Assembly: GCF_022662495.1 (NCBI RefSeq)
Contig: NZ_JAKPBU010000001.1
Span: 620,001 to 684,000 of the forward strand
Reading direction: 5' to 3'
Length of the DNA stretch: 64,000 nucleotides
Source: Lysobacter sp. M2-1
GTDB lineage: Bacteria; Pseudomonadota; Gammaproteobacteria; Xanthomonadales; Xanthomonadaceae
Below, in pieces: positions 31,878-41,440 of the stretch. A program made the position numbers and the translations under genes. Under the pieces are notes generated by a model. That model did no database searches. It was given only the letters and a program-made list of their open reading frames with translations, and was not told the origin of the DNA. Each line of letters begins with the position of its first letter. Within the stretch, counting starts at the first letter, position 1.

Positions 31878-34652
31878 TCAGACGCCGATGGGGTTGGGCT
31901 TCTCCGCGTCGATCTTGTACTGCTTGATCGCGCGCGCGACATCCTTGGCCGTCATCTTGCCTTCGGTCGCAAGTGCGGCGATGGCGGCGTGCGCGATGTA
32001 GTAGCGGTCCACCTCGAAGTGGCGGCGCAGGTTGGCGCGGGTGTCGCTGCGGCCGAAACCGTCGGTGCCGAGAACCGTGTACGTCGACGACGGCACGAAG
32101 GCGCGGATCTGGTCGGCATAGGCGCGCACGTAGTCGGTGGCGGCGATGACCGGCCCTTGGCGGCCTTCCAGCAGTTCGGTGACGTAGGCCTTGCGCGGTT
32201 TCTTCGCCTCGGGGTTGAAGCGGTTGAAGCGTTCGGCGTCGTAACCATCGCGACGCAGCTCGGTGAAGCTGGGGCAGCTCCAGATGTCGGCGGTGACGCC
32301 GAAGTCCTTGTCCAGCAGTTCGGCCGCGGCGATGGCTTCGCGCAGGATGGTGCCGGAGCCGAGCAGCTGCACATGCGGCGTGGTGGGTTTCTTCTTCGTG
32401 TTACTGCCCTCGCCTGCCGCGGCGGCGCCGCTGCGCGCTTTGCCACCGTTCGCGGGGGAGGCGCTGCCGTTGGCAGAAGTCGAGCTGAGCAGGTACATGC
32501 CCTTGATGATCCCCTCGGCCGCGCCTTCGGGCATGTCGGGGTGGGCGTAGTTCTCGTTCATGAGGGTCAGATAGTAGTACTCGTCCACCTGGTCCTTGAG
32601 CATGCGCTGCATGCCGTGCTGCACGATCACCGCGACCTCGAAACCGAAGGTGGGATCGTAGCTGCGGCAGTTGGGAATGGCGCCGGACAGCAGATGGCTA
32701 TGACCGTCCTCGTGCTGCAACCCTTCCCCGTTCAGGGTGGTGCGACCGGCGGTAGCGCCCAGCAGGAAGCCGCGCGCGCGCATGTCGGCGGCCTGCCACG
32801 CGGAATCGCCGATGCGCTGGAAACCGAACATCGAGTAGTAGATGTAGAACGGCAGCAGCGGCAGGTCGTTGGTGCTGTAGCTGGTGGCCGCGGCCATCCA
32901 GCTGGAGAACGCACCGGCCTCGGTGATGCCCTCTTCGAGCACCTGCCCGGCGGCGTCCTCGCGATAGAACATGAGCTGGTCGGCATCGACCGGCTTGTAC
33001 TTCTGGCCCTGCGGCGCGTAGATGCCCAGCTGGCGGAACAGGCCTTCCATGCCGAAGGTACGCGCTTCGTCGGCCACGATCGGCACCACGCGCGGGCCCA
33101 CCTGCTTGTCGCGCAGGATGATATTGAGCGCCTGCACGAAGGCCATGGTGGTGCTGATCTCGCGCTCGCCGGTGGACTTGAGCAAACGATCGAAGGTTTC
33201 GAGCTTCGGCGCCTCGAACACCTGCGTGCTCTTGGGCCGGCGTTTTGGCAGAAAACCGCCGAGCGCATGCCGGCGTTCCATCAGGTACTCGACCTCCGGC
33301 GACTTTTCGCCCGGGTGGTAGAACGGGACCTGGTGGTCGTTGAGCTGGGCGTCGGCCACCGGGATCTTGAAGCGGTCGCGGAAGGCGCGCACCGCGTCGT
33401 CGTCGAGCTTCTTGGTCTGGTGGGTCGGGTTGAGCGCCTCGCCCGAGGCGCCCATGCCGTAACCCTTGACCGTCTTGGCCAGGATCACGGTCGGCTGGCC
33501 CTTGGTCTTCATGGCGTTGTCGTAGGCGGCGTAGACCTTGTGCGGATCGTGGCCGCCGCGGTTGAGGCGCCAGATGTCGTCGTCGGACATGTTGGCGACC
33601 ATCGCCAGGGTTTCGGGCGTCTTGCCGAAGAAATGCTCGCGTGTGTACGCACCGCCGAAGGCCTTGCAGTTCTGGTATTCGCCGTCGACGGTTTCCATCA
33701 TCACCCGCTTGAGCGCCCCGCTGGTGTCCTTGGCCAGCAGCGGATCCCAGTAGCTTCCCCAGACCGTCTTCACCACGTTCCAGCCGGCGCCGCGGAACGC
33801 GCCTTCCAGCTCCTGGATGATCTTGCCGTTGCCGCGCACCGGTCCGTCGAGCCGCTGCAGGTTGCAGTTGATGACGAACACCAGGTTGTCCAGGCCTTCG
33901 CGCCCGGCCACGGAAATCGCGCCGAGCGATTCGGGCTCGTCGCATTCGCCATCGCCCATGAAGCACCACACCTTGCGGTCGCTCTTGGGCATCAGGCCGC
34001 GCGCTTCCAGGTATTTCCAGTTGCGCGCCTGGTAGATGGCGGCGATGGGACCCAAGCCCATGGACACGGTCGGCGTCTGCCAGAACTCGGGCATCAACCA
34101 CGGATGCGGATAGCTGGACACGCCGCGACCATCGACCTCCATGCGGAAGTGGTCGAGCTGGGATTCGCTGATGCGGCCTTCGAGGAAGGCGCGCGCGTAG
34201 ATGCCTGGCGAGCTGTGACCCTGCACGTAGAGCAAATCACCCGGGTGATCGTCGGACGGCGCCCGCCAGAAGTGGTTGAAGCCCACGTCGTACAGCGTGG
34301 CCGAGCTGGCGAAGCTGGCGATATGGCCGCCCAGGTCGCCCGGCTTGCGGTTGGCGCGCACCACCATGGCCATGGCGTTCCAGCGGATGATCGAGCGGAT
34401 CCGCCATTCCATGGTCGCGTCGCCCGGCATCTTCGGCTCGAGATGGGTCGGGATGGTGTTGATGTATTCAGTGGTGGGCGCGAAGGGCAGGTGCGCGCCG
34501 GCGCGCCGGGTCAGCTCGACCATGCCTTCGAGCAGCTGATGCGCGCGCTCGGCCCCGTCGTGATCGATCACGGCCTTGATCGATTCGATCCACTCGCGCG
34601 ACTCGACCGGGTCGGGGTCGTTCTGCAGCAGGTCGCTCAGCCAGTCGTTCAT
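31878..34652 (-). CDS. aceE: Pyruvate dehydrogenase E1 component, homodimeric type
   Basis: 924 residues, slightly longer than E. coli AceE (887). The TPP/Mg motif GDGECDEPESLGAISVAGREGLDNLVFVINCNLQ (GDG-xn-NN type) is intact, as are HPWLMPEFWQTPTVSMGLGP and EAGAFSSWMAAATSYST. It decarboxylates pyruvate and acetylates E2 in the pyruvate dehydrogenase complex; aceF and lpd are not in the window. Anomaly: about 35 extra residues, Ser/Ala/Gly/Lys-rich, at residues 725-759 (32376-32480), in the loop before HVQLLGSGTILREA. Start ATG 34652 has GGAG nearby. Confidence 0.97.
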   Translation of the reverse strand: MNDWLSDLLQNDPDPVESREWIESIKAVIDHDGAERAHQLLEGMVELTRRAGAHLPFAPTTEYINTIPTHLEPKMPGDATMEWRIRSIIRWNAMAMVVRANRKPGDLGGHIASFASSATLYDVGFNHFWRAPSDDHPGDLLYVQGHSSPGIYARAFLEGRISESQLDHFRMEVDGRGVSSYPHPWLMPEFWQTPTVSMGLGPIAAIYQARNWKYLEARGLMPKSDRKVWCFMGDGECDEPESLGAISVAGREGLDNLVFVINCNLQRLDGPVRGNGKIIQELEGAFRGAGWNVVKTVWGSYWDPLLAKDTSGALKRVMMETVDGEYQNCKAFGGAYTREHFFGKTPETLAMVANMSDDDIWRLNRGGHDPHKVYAAYDNAMKTKGQPTVILAKTVKGYGMGASGEALNPTHQTKKLDDDAVRAFRDRFKIPVADAQLNDHQVPFYHPGEKSPEVEYLMERRHALGGFLPKRRPKSTQVFEAPKLETFDRLLKSTGEREISTTMAFVQALNIILRDKQVGPRVVPIVADEARTFGMEGLFRQLGIYAPQGQKYKPVDADQLMFYREDAAGQVLEEGITEAGAFSSWMAAATSYSTNDLPLLPFYIYYSMFGFQRIGDSAWQAADMRARGFLLGATAGRTTLNGEGLQHEDGHSHLLSGAIPNCRSYDPTFGFEVAVIVQHGMQRMLKDQVDEYYYLTLMNENYAHPDMPEGAAEGIIKGMYLLSSTSANGSASPANGGKARSGAAAAGEGSNTKKKPTTPHVQLLGSGTILREAIAAAELLDKDFGVTADIWSCPSFTELRRDGYDAERFNRFNPEAKKPRKAYVTELLEGRQGPVIAATDYVRAYADQIRAFVPSSTYTVLGTDGFGRSDTRANLRRHFEVDRYYIAHAAIAALATEGKMTAKDVARAIKQYKIDAEKPNPIGV

Positions 34653-34953
34653 GCGCGCTCCGGGGCCGGGGTTCTACCGGGATCTGGGTCGATGGAGAGC
34701 GAGTCTAGCAGCGGCAGGCCGAGGTCCGAATGCTGCAGCGCGATTAATCCGGGTGAAATCCAAAACGTAGAGGCGGCGGCGCTTCCGAGCGCTGCCGGGC
34801 CTGGCCGACGCCTCGCCAGACGCTGGCCATCGGGCCAGCCGTGGCGGACGACGCGCGAGGGGAAACGGAGATGCGTCGGCGGCAAAGCGTGACGCCCTGC
34901 GTGAACCGGCGTACGCGCCGCCGGTTCGCTTGACACTGCCGGGGGTCGCTTCG
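34653..34953. other. Intergenic region between aceE and the phosphatase gene
   Basis: Divergent promoter region of 301 bases. I see no terminator or palindrome; GC-rich, with GGGGAAACGGAGATGCG near 34858. Nothing specific can be named. Confidence 0.4.
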
Positions 34954-36975
34954 ATGCTCGGGACGGCGAATTGCATCGGGCGGGCCATGGCGCAGGCGAC
35001 GGGCTTCGCGGCAACGGCGGTCGTGCCCGAGCGCGATGTCCGGGCCGTGCCCTGGTATCGCAGCCTGCGGTCACGGCTGCTGCTGGGGATGGCCCTGGGC
35101 AGCGTCGCGGTGCTGGTCGCGGCGACTCTGATCGTCCAGGCGAGCGCACGCGAACTGCTGCTGTCCCAGAGCCAACGCGAGATCCGTGCGCTGGCCGAAC
35201 AGACCGCACTGGGCCTGGGCGCGAAGCTGGGCTCAGTGGAGGTGGGCGCGGCCACCCTGGCCGAAGCGGTGCACGGCGTCGGCCATGATCCACGCACGTT
35301 CGCCGCGCTGCTGCATGCGGCGGTGAAGGGCGACGTGGATGTCGCTGGAGCAATGCTGATCCTGGAACCGGCCGCGCTCGCGCCGGGCGATCCCGGCTAC
35401 CACTGGTACGTGCGTCGCGACGGCGAGCGCTTTCATACCCAATCGATGCTCTCGCCCGGTTACGACTACCACGACCAGCCGTGGTGGCGGCGCACCGTCG
35501 GACGGGGCGAAGCCTGGTGGTCGGAACCGTATCGCAACGCCGCCACCGGTAACGAAATGTTCGTCACCTACAACCTGCCGCTGCGGCGCGACGATGCGCA
35601 GCCCGTTGGCATGGTCAGCCTGGACGTGCCGGTGCGAAGGTTGGCCGCACTGGTCGGCGCGCAGACGCTGCATTCGCCGGTACAACGCCTGGTACTGAGC
35701 CCGGAGCGCCTGTACGTCGTGCATCCTTCGCCGGCGCTGGAACTGCGCGTCAGCCTGGATGCGCGCGCCAGGGAAGTCGACAACGGCGCGCTGCGACCGC
35801 TGCTGGAAGCCGTGCGCGAACGCCGTCCCGCCAACGTGACTTACTCCGATCCGGTCACCCGCATGCGCCGTATCGCCATGGTCCAGCCGGTGCCGCACAG
35901 CGCCTGGACCGTATTGGTCACCGTGTCCGAGCGCTATGCGCTGGACGAACTCTCGCGCAGCACCCGCGCGGTCATCGGCGGCGGTCTGCTGGCCGTGCTG
36001 TTGCTCGTGCTGGTGCTGTCGCTGATCGCGCGCCCGATCACCGGGCCGCTGCTCGCGTTGAGCGATTCGGCAGGTCATTTCGTCAGGGGCGACTTCGACT
36101 GGCCGCTGCCGCATACCGAACGCAGCGATGAAGTCGGCCTGCTGGCGCGTGCGTTCGATCGCGCGCGCGCGTCGATCCGCGCCCAGCTGGGTGAGATCGA
36201 GCGGCTGGCGCGCAGCCGGCAGAAGCTGGAAAGCGAGCTGTCGATCGCACGCGACATCCAATTGGCGATGCTGCATCCCGCACCGGTGCTGCGGCAGGGC
36301 GGCCACGTCCTGCGCGCGCATGCGCTGCTGGAACCGGCCAAGGCTGTGGGTGGCGACTTCTACACGTTCTTCGCCCGCGACGGCCGGCAGTTGTGGTTCG
36401 CGATCGGCGATGTCTCCGACAAGGGTGTCCCGGCGGCGCTGTTCATGGCCCGCACGATCACCGTGATGGAAGTCGCGGCCGGGCTCGGCGGTACGCCTGA
36501 GCAGGCATTGCGCGCGGCCGCATCGCGGCTGGTCGAAGGCAACGACACCTGCATGTTCGCCACCGTGCTGTGCGGGCTTATGGACGTGGCCAGCGGCGAA
36601 CTGCAGCTGGCGAGCGCCGGACACGAGTCTCCGGTCCGGGTGCATGCCGACGGCCGCCGCGAATTCCTGCCGGTGCAGGCGGGCCCGCCGCTGGGACTCG
36701 AGATCGCGGATCACTATCCGGTCTGGCGAGGCCGGCTACAGCCGGGCGACGCCCTGCTGGCCTACACCGACGGCATCAGCGAGGCCTTCGACACTCGCCA
36801 GCAGGCGTTCGGGGAGGATCGCCTGCTGGACGCGTTGCTCCCGGACGCAAATCCGCAGCAACTCTGTACCGCGCTGGCCGGAGCGGTGCGCGGCTTCGTC
36901 GGCGGCGCCGAGCAATCCGACGACATCACCTTGCTCGCACTATGCTGGTCCCTCGACGTCGAAGGGAGTCGGTGA
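34954..36975 (+). CDS. Cache-HAMP-PP2C (SpoIIE/RsbU-like) serine phosphatase
   Basis: About 673 residues from ATG 34954 (TTG 34930 and ATG 34987 are alternatives). TM1 near residues 50-68 (LLLGMALGSVAVLVAATLIV), periplasmic Cache/dCache sensor with WYVRRDGERFHTQSMLSPGYDYHDQPWW, TM2 (VIGGGLLAVLLLVLVLSLIA), HAMP with RPITGPLLALSDSAGHFVRGDF, then a PP2C phosphatase (VGGDFYTFF, GDVSDKGVPAALFMA, ASAGHESP, TDGISEAFD, QSDDITLLAL). It should dephosphorylate the STAS partner encoded two genes on. Overlaps the next gene by one base (TGATG). Confidence 0.93.
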   Translation: MLGTANCIGRAMAQATGFAATAVVPERDVRAVPWYRSLRSRLLLGMALGSVAVLVAATLIVQASARELLLSQSQREIRALAEQTALGLGAKLGSVEVGAATLAEAVHGVGHDPRTFAALLHAAVKGDVDVAGAMLILEPAALAPGDPGYHWYVRRDGERFHTQSMLSPGYDYHDQPWWRRTVGRGEAWWSEPYRNAATGNEMFVTYNLPLRRDDAQPVGMVSLDVPVRRLAALVGAQTLHSPVQRLVLSPERLYVVHPSPALELRVSLDARAREVDNGALRPLLEAVRERRPANVTYSDPVTRMRRIAMVQPVPHSAWTVLVTVSERYALDELSRSTRAVIGGGLLAVLLLVLVLSLIARPITGPLLALSDSAGHFVRGDFDWPLPHTERSDEVGLLARAFDRARASIRAQLGEIERLARSRQKLESELSIARDIQLAMLHPAPVLRQGGHVLRAHALLEPAKAVGGDFYTFFARDGRQLWFAIGDVSDKGVPAALFMARTITVMEVAAGLGGTPEQALRAAASRLVEGNDTCMFATVLCGLMDVASGELQLASAGHESPVRVHADGRREFLPVQAGPPLGLEIADHYPVWRGRLQPGDALLAYTDGISEAFDTRQQAFGEDRLLDALLPDANPQQLCTALAGAVRGFVGGAEQSDDITLLALCWSLDVEGSR

Positions 36976-37394
36976 TGCGGCTGAAGATCTCGGTGCCGAA
37001 CCGGCGCGAGCACCTGGGCGAACTGCTCGATGCAATCGACCGCGCGCTGGCCGAGCACGCGATCGCCGCGAACGCCCGCGGCGATCTGCGCCTGATCGTA
37101 GAGGAAGTGGCGAGCAACGCGATGGACCACGGCCTGGACGCTGGCGAGCGCGGGCCACAGCAACAGATCCTGGTCGACATCGCACGCTCCGGTGCACGCC
37201 TGCTGGTCGAGTTCCGCGATACCGGCCGGCCCTTCGATCCGTTGTCGGCGCCAAAGCCGGACCTGGACGCCGGCACCCTCGACCGACGGATCGGCGGCCT
37301 GGGAGTGCACCTGGTCCGCAGCCTGGCGGAAAGCGTCAGTTACACCCGTGAAGAACCGTACAACATCCTGCGCGTGGTGTTGCCCGCGCACTGA
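36975..37394 (+). CDS. RsbW-like anti-sigma factor kinase (HATPase_c)
   Basis: 139 residues. ATP-binding GHKL motifs: N-box EEVASNAMDHGLD (Asn48), G1 box DTGRPFDPL and G2-type GGLGVHLVRSLAESVSY. The small size and lack of histidine-kinase parts identify an RsbW/SpoIIAB-type switch kinase: it would bind and inhibit a sigma factor or other partner and phosphorylate the STAS protein. Starts on the last base of the phosphatase stop; ribosome site GGGAG overlaps the upstream coding end. No sigma gene is adjacent. Confidence 0.92.
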   Translation: MRLKISVPNRREHLGELLDAIDRALAEHAIAANARGDLRLIVEEVASNAMDHGLDAGERGPQQQILVDIARSGARLLVEFRDTGRPFDPLSAPKPDLDAGTLDRRIGGLGVHLVRSLAESVSYTREEPYNILRVVLPAH

Positions 37395-37411
37395 CTGGAA
37401 GGAGCGTCGCC

Positions 37412-37810
37412 ATGAATCTCCGGATCCGCATCGAGCCTGCCCGCGCGGGCAGTTCGCGCGTCGCCCTGGATGGTCGCCTCGATACCCATACCTTCGGCGA
37501 GTTCGACCAGCGGTTGGCACCGCTGCTGGCTTCCGACATCCACTCGCTGGTGCTCGACCTTGCCGGCCTGGAATACATCAGCTCGGCCGGCATCCGCTCG
37601 ATCTTCAAAGCGCGTAAGGCACTGGCGGCACGCGATGGCAAGGTATTGGTGGTCAACCCGCAGCCGCAGATCCAGAAGGTCTTCGACCTGGTCAAGGCGG
37701 TGCCGATGGGCGAGATCTTCGCTTCGACGGCAGAAGCGGACGCCTACCTCGACGCGATGCAACGCAAGGTCCTGCGTGGCGACGACGAGGACGGCAACGA
37801 CAGCTATTAG
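37412..37810 (+). CDS. STAS-domain anti-anti-sigma factor (RsbV-like)
   Basis: 132 residues. The STAS core shows LDGRLDTHTFGEFDQRLAPL, SLVLDLAGLEYISSAGIRSIFKARKALAARDGKVLVV. The phosphorylatable serine is in YISSAG (Ser57 or Ser58), which matches the target of RsbW-type kinases. Partner of the two genes upstream; GGAAGGAG precedes ATG 37412. Together they form a partner-switching cassette in the order phosphatase, kinase, STAS. Confidence 0.93.
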   Translation: MNLRIRIEPARAGSSRVALDGRLDTHTFGEFDQRLAPLLASDIHSLVLDLAGLEYISSAGIRSIFKARKALAARDGKVLVVNPQPQIQKVFDLVKAVPMGEIFASTAEADAYLDAMQRKVLRGDDEDGNDSY

Positions 37811-38284
37811 CGCTGTCCTGCGAGCGTGCGCGGCGTCCGAGCCAACCCGCCTCCGCATGAAGTCCTCGGGGTCGAGCCTTCAATGCTTGCCATTTGTTGC
37901 AGGCGGTGTCACTGGCATGAGCAACCGCCCAGCATCTGCTACACGCTCGTGGAAAAAAACGACCGGAACAAACGACCGGGGCATTGCGCGCCACGCACAT
38001 CGCGAACATCGATGGGTATCAATCATGCCGCGCAACCACCGCACGCGCAGTTCTAGATGAGCAAGCATGCGACGCGGTGTAACCGTTTCCAACTTGTAAC
38101 GACTTGTGCTGCGACGCAACACAAAACACAGCAAAAATTAATAAAAATAATGACTTAGGCTTGTTCTGGCTCATGTTGACAACGCTGTCAATCGACGCTC
38201 CAATGCGACCACGACGCGACGGCCGTGCGCGTCGCGTTACGGCAACAACAAAAAAACTTTCGCGCGATTCGGGGAGAACGATCG
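37811..38284. promoter_or_regulatory. Promoter region of the TonB receptor operon
   Basis: 474 bases. A distinctly AT-rich patch (about 38115-38160, with TTAATAAAAATAATG) is followed by a LacI-type operator at 38176-38191 and then by GGGGAGAACGATCG just before ATG 38285. This is the only long AT-rich stretch around here and is probably the main promoter with an UP-like element. No gene seen. Confidence 0.6.
38176..38191. promoter_or_regulatory. LacI-type operator
   Basis: TTGACAACGCTGTCAA, an even 16-base palindrome with central CG (seven of eight pairs), typical of LacI-family sites, and TTGACA may double as the -35 box. Lies 94 bases before the TonB receptor start. A regulator gene is not in the window; the position suggests carbohydrate-induced control. 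Confidence 0.65.
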
Positions 38285-41200
38285 ATGAAGCCACGCCAGG
38301 TGATGCCCAGGCAGCGACTGCTCGTGTCTGCACTGCTGCTTGCATTAGGGCAGCCTGCTTACGCACAGGTCGCCGAAGAACCGCAGACGGATCCTTCCGC
38401 GACTGCGAGCGATAGCGCTTCGCCGCAAACCGCGACGGCGACCGACGATCCGACCGAGCTCGACGCGGTCGTGGTCACCGGCATCCGCGGAAGCCTGACC
38501 TCGTCGATGAACCTCAAGCGCAACTCGCAAGGCGTGGTCGACGGGATCGTCGCCGAGGACATCGGCAAGTTCCCCGACACCAACCTGGCCGAATCGCTGC
38601 AGCGCATCAGCGGCGTGTCGATCGACCGCTCGCTCGGCGAAGGTTCCAAGGTCACGGTGCGCGGCGTCGGCCCCGACTTCAACCTGGTGCTGTTGAACGG
38701 GCGGCAGATGCCGGCCTCCAGCCTGGGCGGTGGCGGCGCCGGCGTGTCCAACTCGCGCGCATTCGATTTCGCCAACCTGGCTTCGGAAGCGATCTCCGAA
38801 GTCGAGGTCTACAAGACCAGCCGCGCCAGCACCCCGACCGGCGGCATCGGCGCGACCATCAACATCAAGACCGCGCGCCCGCTGGACAACCCGGGCTTCG
38901 TCGGCAACGTGGGCCTGAAGGCGGTCCACGACACCTCCAACGAAAACCTGCCGGACACGCTGCAGGGCAACACGCTCACGCCGGAAATGTCGGCGATCTT
39001 CAGCAACACCTTCGCCGACGGCAAGTTCGGTATCGGCGTAAGCGCGAGCTACCAGGAACGCGACTTCGGCTTCAGCCAGGTCGCGGTCGGCAACGGCTGG
39101 CGCGGCCCGTTCCGCGGCGACGAGAACAACTGGGGCACGATCCCGCAACCGGGCGCGCCGGGTTCTGAGAACATCACCAACCGACCCGATCCCACCGACA
39201 TCTACTCGGTGCCGCAGAACCTCAACTACAACGTCAACGGCGTGCAGCGTCAGCGCACCAACGGCCAGCTGGTCATGCAGTGGGCGCCGACCGACCGCAT
39301 CACCACCACGCTGGACTACACCTACTCCGAGAACAAGATCCAGCAGCAGCGCAACGAGCTGTCGGTGTGGTTCAACTTCGGCCCGTCCGAGAGCGCTTGG
39401 ACCGACGGTCCGGTGGCGGCTCCGGATTTCTACTCGGAAATCATCGATCCGAACGGCGCCCCGTCCGACCTGTCCATGGGCGGTGCGCGTTTCGCCACCC
39501 GAAACGAGAACGAGTCGGTGGGCTTCAATGTCGAATGGGAAGTGACCGATTCGCTGGATCTGAACTTCGACTATCACGATTCCACCGCCGAATCCCGCCC
39601 CGATAGCCCCTATGGTTCGGCCGGCGTACTCGGCGTGGCGGCCTTCGTGCGCGGCACCACGTCGGTCGATTTCAGTGGCGACTTCCCGGTGCTGAACGTG
39701 CAGCTGCCGACCGGCCTGACCGCGGTGCAGCCCTCGCAGGCGCTGGTGACCGGCTCGGTGTTCCACAACGCCTATACCAAGTCCGAGGTCGAACAGGGCC
39801 AGGTGCGCGGCAAATGGGAGTTCGGCGACTACTCCGCGCTGGACTTCGGCATCTCGAGCACCGAGGTCAACAACCGCACGGCCTACGGCTTCATGCAGCG
39901 CGACACCTGGGGCGGCGTAGGCACGCCTGCGGACTACGAGGACAACATCTGGTCGGTCGACACGATCGGCCAGTACTTCGACCAGTTCTCCGGCCACAAC
40001 GATCCGGGCTTCACGGACACTTTCCTGCTGTTCGATTTCGAGCGCCTGCGCGATCGCGCCGCCGAGCTGACCGGACGAGAGGACTGGTACCGCGCGCCCG
40101 ACGCGTACAGCCGCGACCTGCGCACCAACGAGAAGTCGCAGAGCGCCTATGTGCAGTGGTCGACCCGCTGGGAAACCGCGATGCCGATCAATGCCGCGGT
40201 CGGCGTGCGCTACGAGAAGACCGAGGTGGAATCCTCAGCGCTGGTGCCGATCGCGACCGCCATTTCCTGGGGCGCCGCGAACGAGCTCAACGTGATCTTC
40301 GGCGAACCCGGCTTCACCACGCTCAAGGGCGAATACGACTACGTGCTGCCCAGCGTGGACCTGAGCATGGAGCTCACCGACAGCATGGTGCTGCGCGGCA
40401 GCTACGGCGAGACCATCGGCAGGCCGGGCTGGGCCGACATCCAGGGCGGGCAGACCCTGGACCAGATCGTGCGCGTGGACGGAGGCACCGGCAACCAGGG
40501 CAATCCCGCGCTCGAGCCGCTGCTGTCGAAGAACTTCGACCTGTCGTTCGAATGGTATTACGCCGAATCGAGCTACCTGTCGGTCGGCTATTTCCGCAAG
40601 GACATCGACAACTACATCGGCGTCACCCAGGTCCAGGACACACCGTTCGACCTCCACACCCCGGTGGGCGGCGCGTACTGGAACGAGGCGATCGCCAGCG
40701 GCTGCCCGACCTCCGATGTGGTCTGCATCCGCAACTTCATCTTCGAAAACCACGACGGCGACCCGGGCGTGGATGCGACCGGCGTGGACAGCACGGGCAA
40801 CTTCACCGGCACCATCGTCGGCCAGCCGGGCGACCCGATCGCGAACTTCCGCATCACCTCGCCCGCCAACCAGCGTTCGGCCGAACTCGACGGCTGGGAA
40901 TTCAACGTCCAGCACGTGTTCGGCGAAACCGGCTTCGGCTTGGCCGCCAACTACACCATCGTCGATTCCGACCTGACCTACGACAACTACGTGGTCGGAG
41001 AGCAGTTCGCGCTGGAGGGCCTGAGCGATTCGGCGAATCTGGTGGCGTTCTACGACAAGGGTCCGTGGCAGGTGCGTGCGGCCTACAACTGGCGCGACGA
41101 GTTCCTGTCGGGCCGTTTCGACGGCGCGGGTCCGAACCCGAACTACACCGAGGCCTACGGCCAACTCGACCTCAGCGTGGGCTATGCGGTAACCGACCAG

Positions 41201-41332
41201 TTCTCGATCCAGTTCGAGGGCATCAACCTGACCGATGAGACCCAGCGTATCCACGGACGTCACCAGAACCAGGTGCTGTTCGCCACCCAGACCGGCCCGC
41301 GCTACGCGTTGGGTTTCCGTTACAAGTTCTGA
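38285..41332 (+). CDS. TonB-dependent receptor
   Basis: 1015 residues: signal peptide (ends QPAYA, about residue 27), TonB box DAVVVTG (60-66), plug domain with SMNLKRNSQGVVDGIVAEDIGKFPDTNLAESLQRISGVSIDR and NLVLLNGRQMP, then the 22-strand barrel ending GFRYKF (C-terminal Phe). This is the large Caulobacter/Xanthomonas-type outer-membrane receptor that imports carbohydrate oligomers or chelates with TonB energy. Start ATG 38285 is preceded by GGGGAG. First gene of a set continuing with halogenase-like, SapC and cupin genes; a terminator follows it. Confidence 0.96.
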   Translation: MKPRQVMPRQRLLVSALLLALGQPAYAQVAEEPQTDPSATASDSASPQTATATDDPTELDAVVVTGIRGSLTSSMNLKRNSQGVVDGIVAEDIGKFPDTNLAESLQRISGVSIDRSLGEGSKVTVRGVGPDFNLVLLNGRQMPASSLGGGGAGVSNSRAFDFANLASEAISEVEVYKTSRASTPTGGIGATINIKTARPLDNPGFVGNVGLKAVHDTSNENLPDTLQGNTLTPEMSAIFSNTFADGKFGIGVSASYQERDFGFSQVAVGNGWRGPFRGDENNWGTIPQPGAPGSENITNRPDPTDIYSVPQNLNYNVNGVQRQRTNGQLVMQWAPTDRITTTLDYTYSENKIQQQRNELSVWFNFGPSESAWTDGPVAAPDFYSEIIDPNGAPSDLSMGGARFATRNENESVGFNVEWEVTDSLDLNFDYHDSTAESRPDSPYGSAGVLGVAAFVRGTTSVDFSGDFPVLNVQLPTGLTAVQPSQALVTGSVFHNAYTKSEVEQGQVRGKWEFGDYSALDFGISSTEVNNRTAYGFMQRDTWGGVGTPADYEDNIWSVDTIGQYFDQFSGHNDPGFTDTFLLFDFERLRDRAAELTGREDWYRAPDAYSRDLRTNEKSQSAYVQWSTRWETAMPINAAVGVRYEKTEVESSALVPIATAISWGAANELNVIFGEPGFTTLKGEYDYVLPSVDLSMELTDSMVLRGSYGETIGRPGWADIQGGQTLDQIVRVDGGTGNQGNPALEPLLSKNFDLSFEWYYAESSYLSVGYFRKDIDNYIGVTQVQDTPFDLHTPVGGAYWNEAIASGCPTSDVVCIRNFIFENHDGDPGVDATGVDSTGNFTGTIVGQPGDPIANFRITSPANQRSAELDGWEFNVQHVFGETGFGLAANYTIVDSDLTYDNYVVGEQFALEGLSDSANLVAFYDKGPWQVRAAYNWRDEFLSGRFDGAGPNPNYTEAYGQLDLSVGYAVTDQFSIQFEGINLTDETQRIHGRHQNQVLFATQTGPRYALGFRYKF

Positions 41333-41363
41333 TGGTGGGCGCGGCACGCGCCGCGCAGCAGGA

Positions 41364-41395
41364 GAAGCCGCTGGAACCCAGCGGCTTCTTCGTTT
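41364..41395 (+). terminator. Intrinsic terminator after the TonB receptor
   Basis: Ten-base perfect stem GAAGCCGCTG / CAGCGGCTTC (41364-41373, 41379-41388) with a five-base loop, followed by TTCGTTT. It should end most receptor transcripts and lower expression of the genes behind it, since the next gene starts only about 45 bases on and shows no separate strong promoter. Confidence 0.8.
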
Positions 41396-41440
41396 GCGCC
41401 TATGCTTGCCGTGCGACCGTCCTGCGCTGGAGTTCCCCGG

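Noticed and set aside
31791-34892. Long plus-strand open frame (1033 codons) over aceE
   Set aside because: Shadow of aceE in GC-rich DNA; the translation is Arg/His/Ala/Gly-rich without domains.
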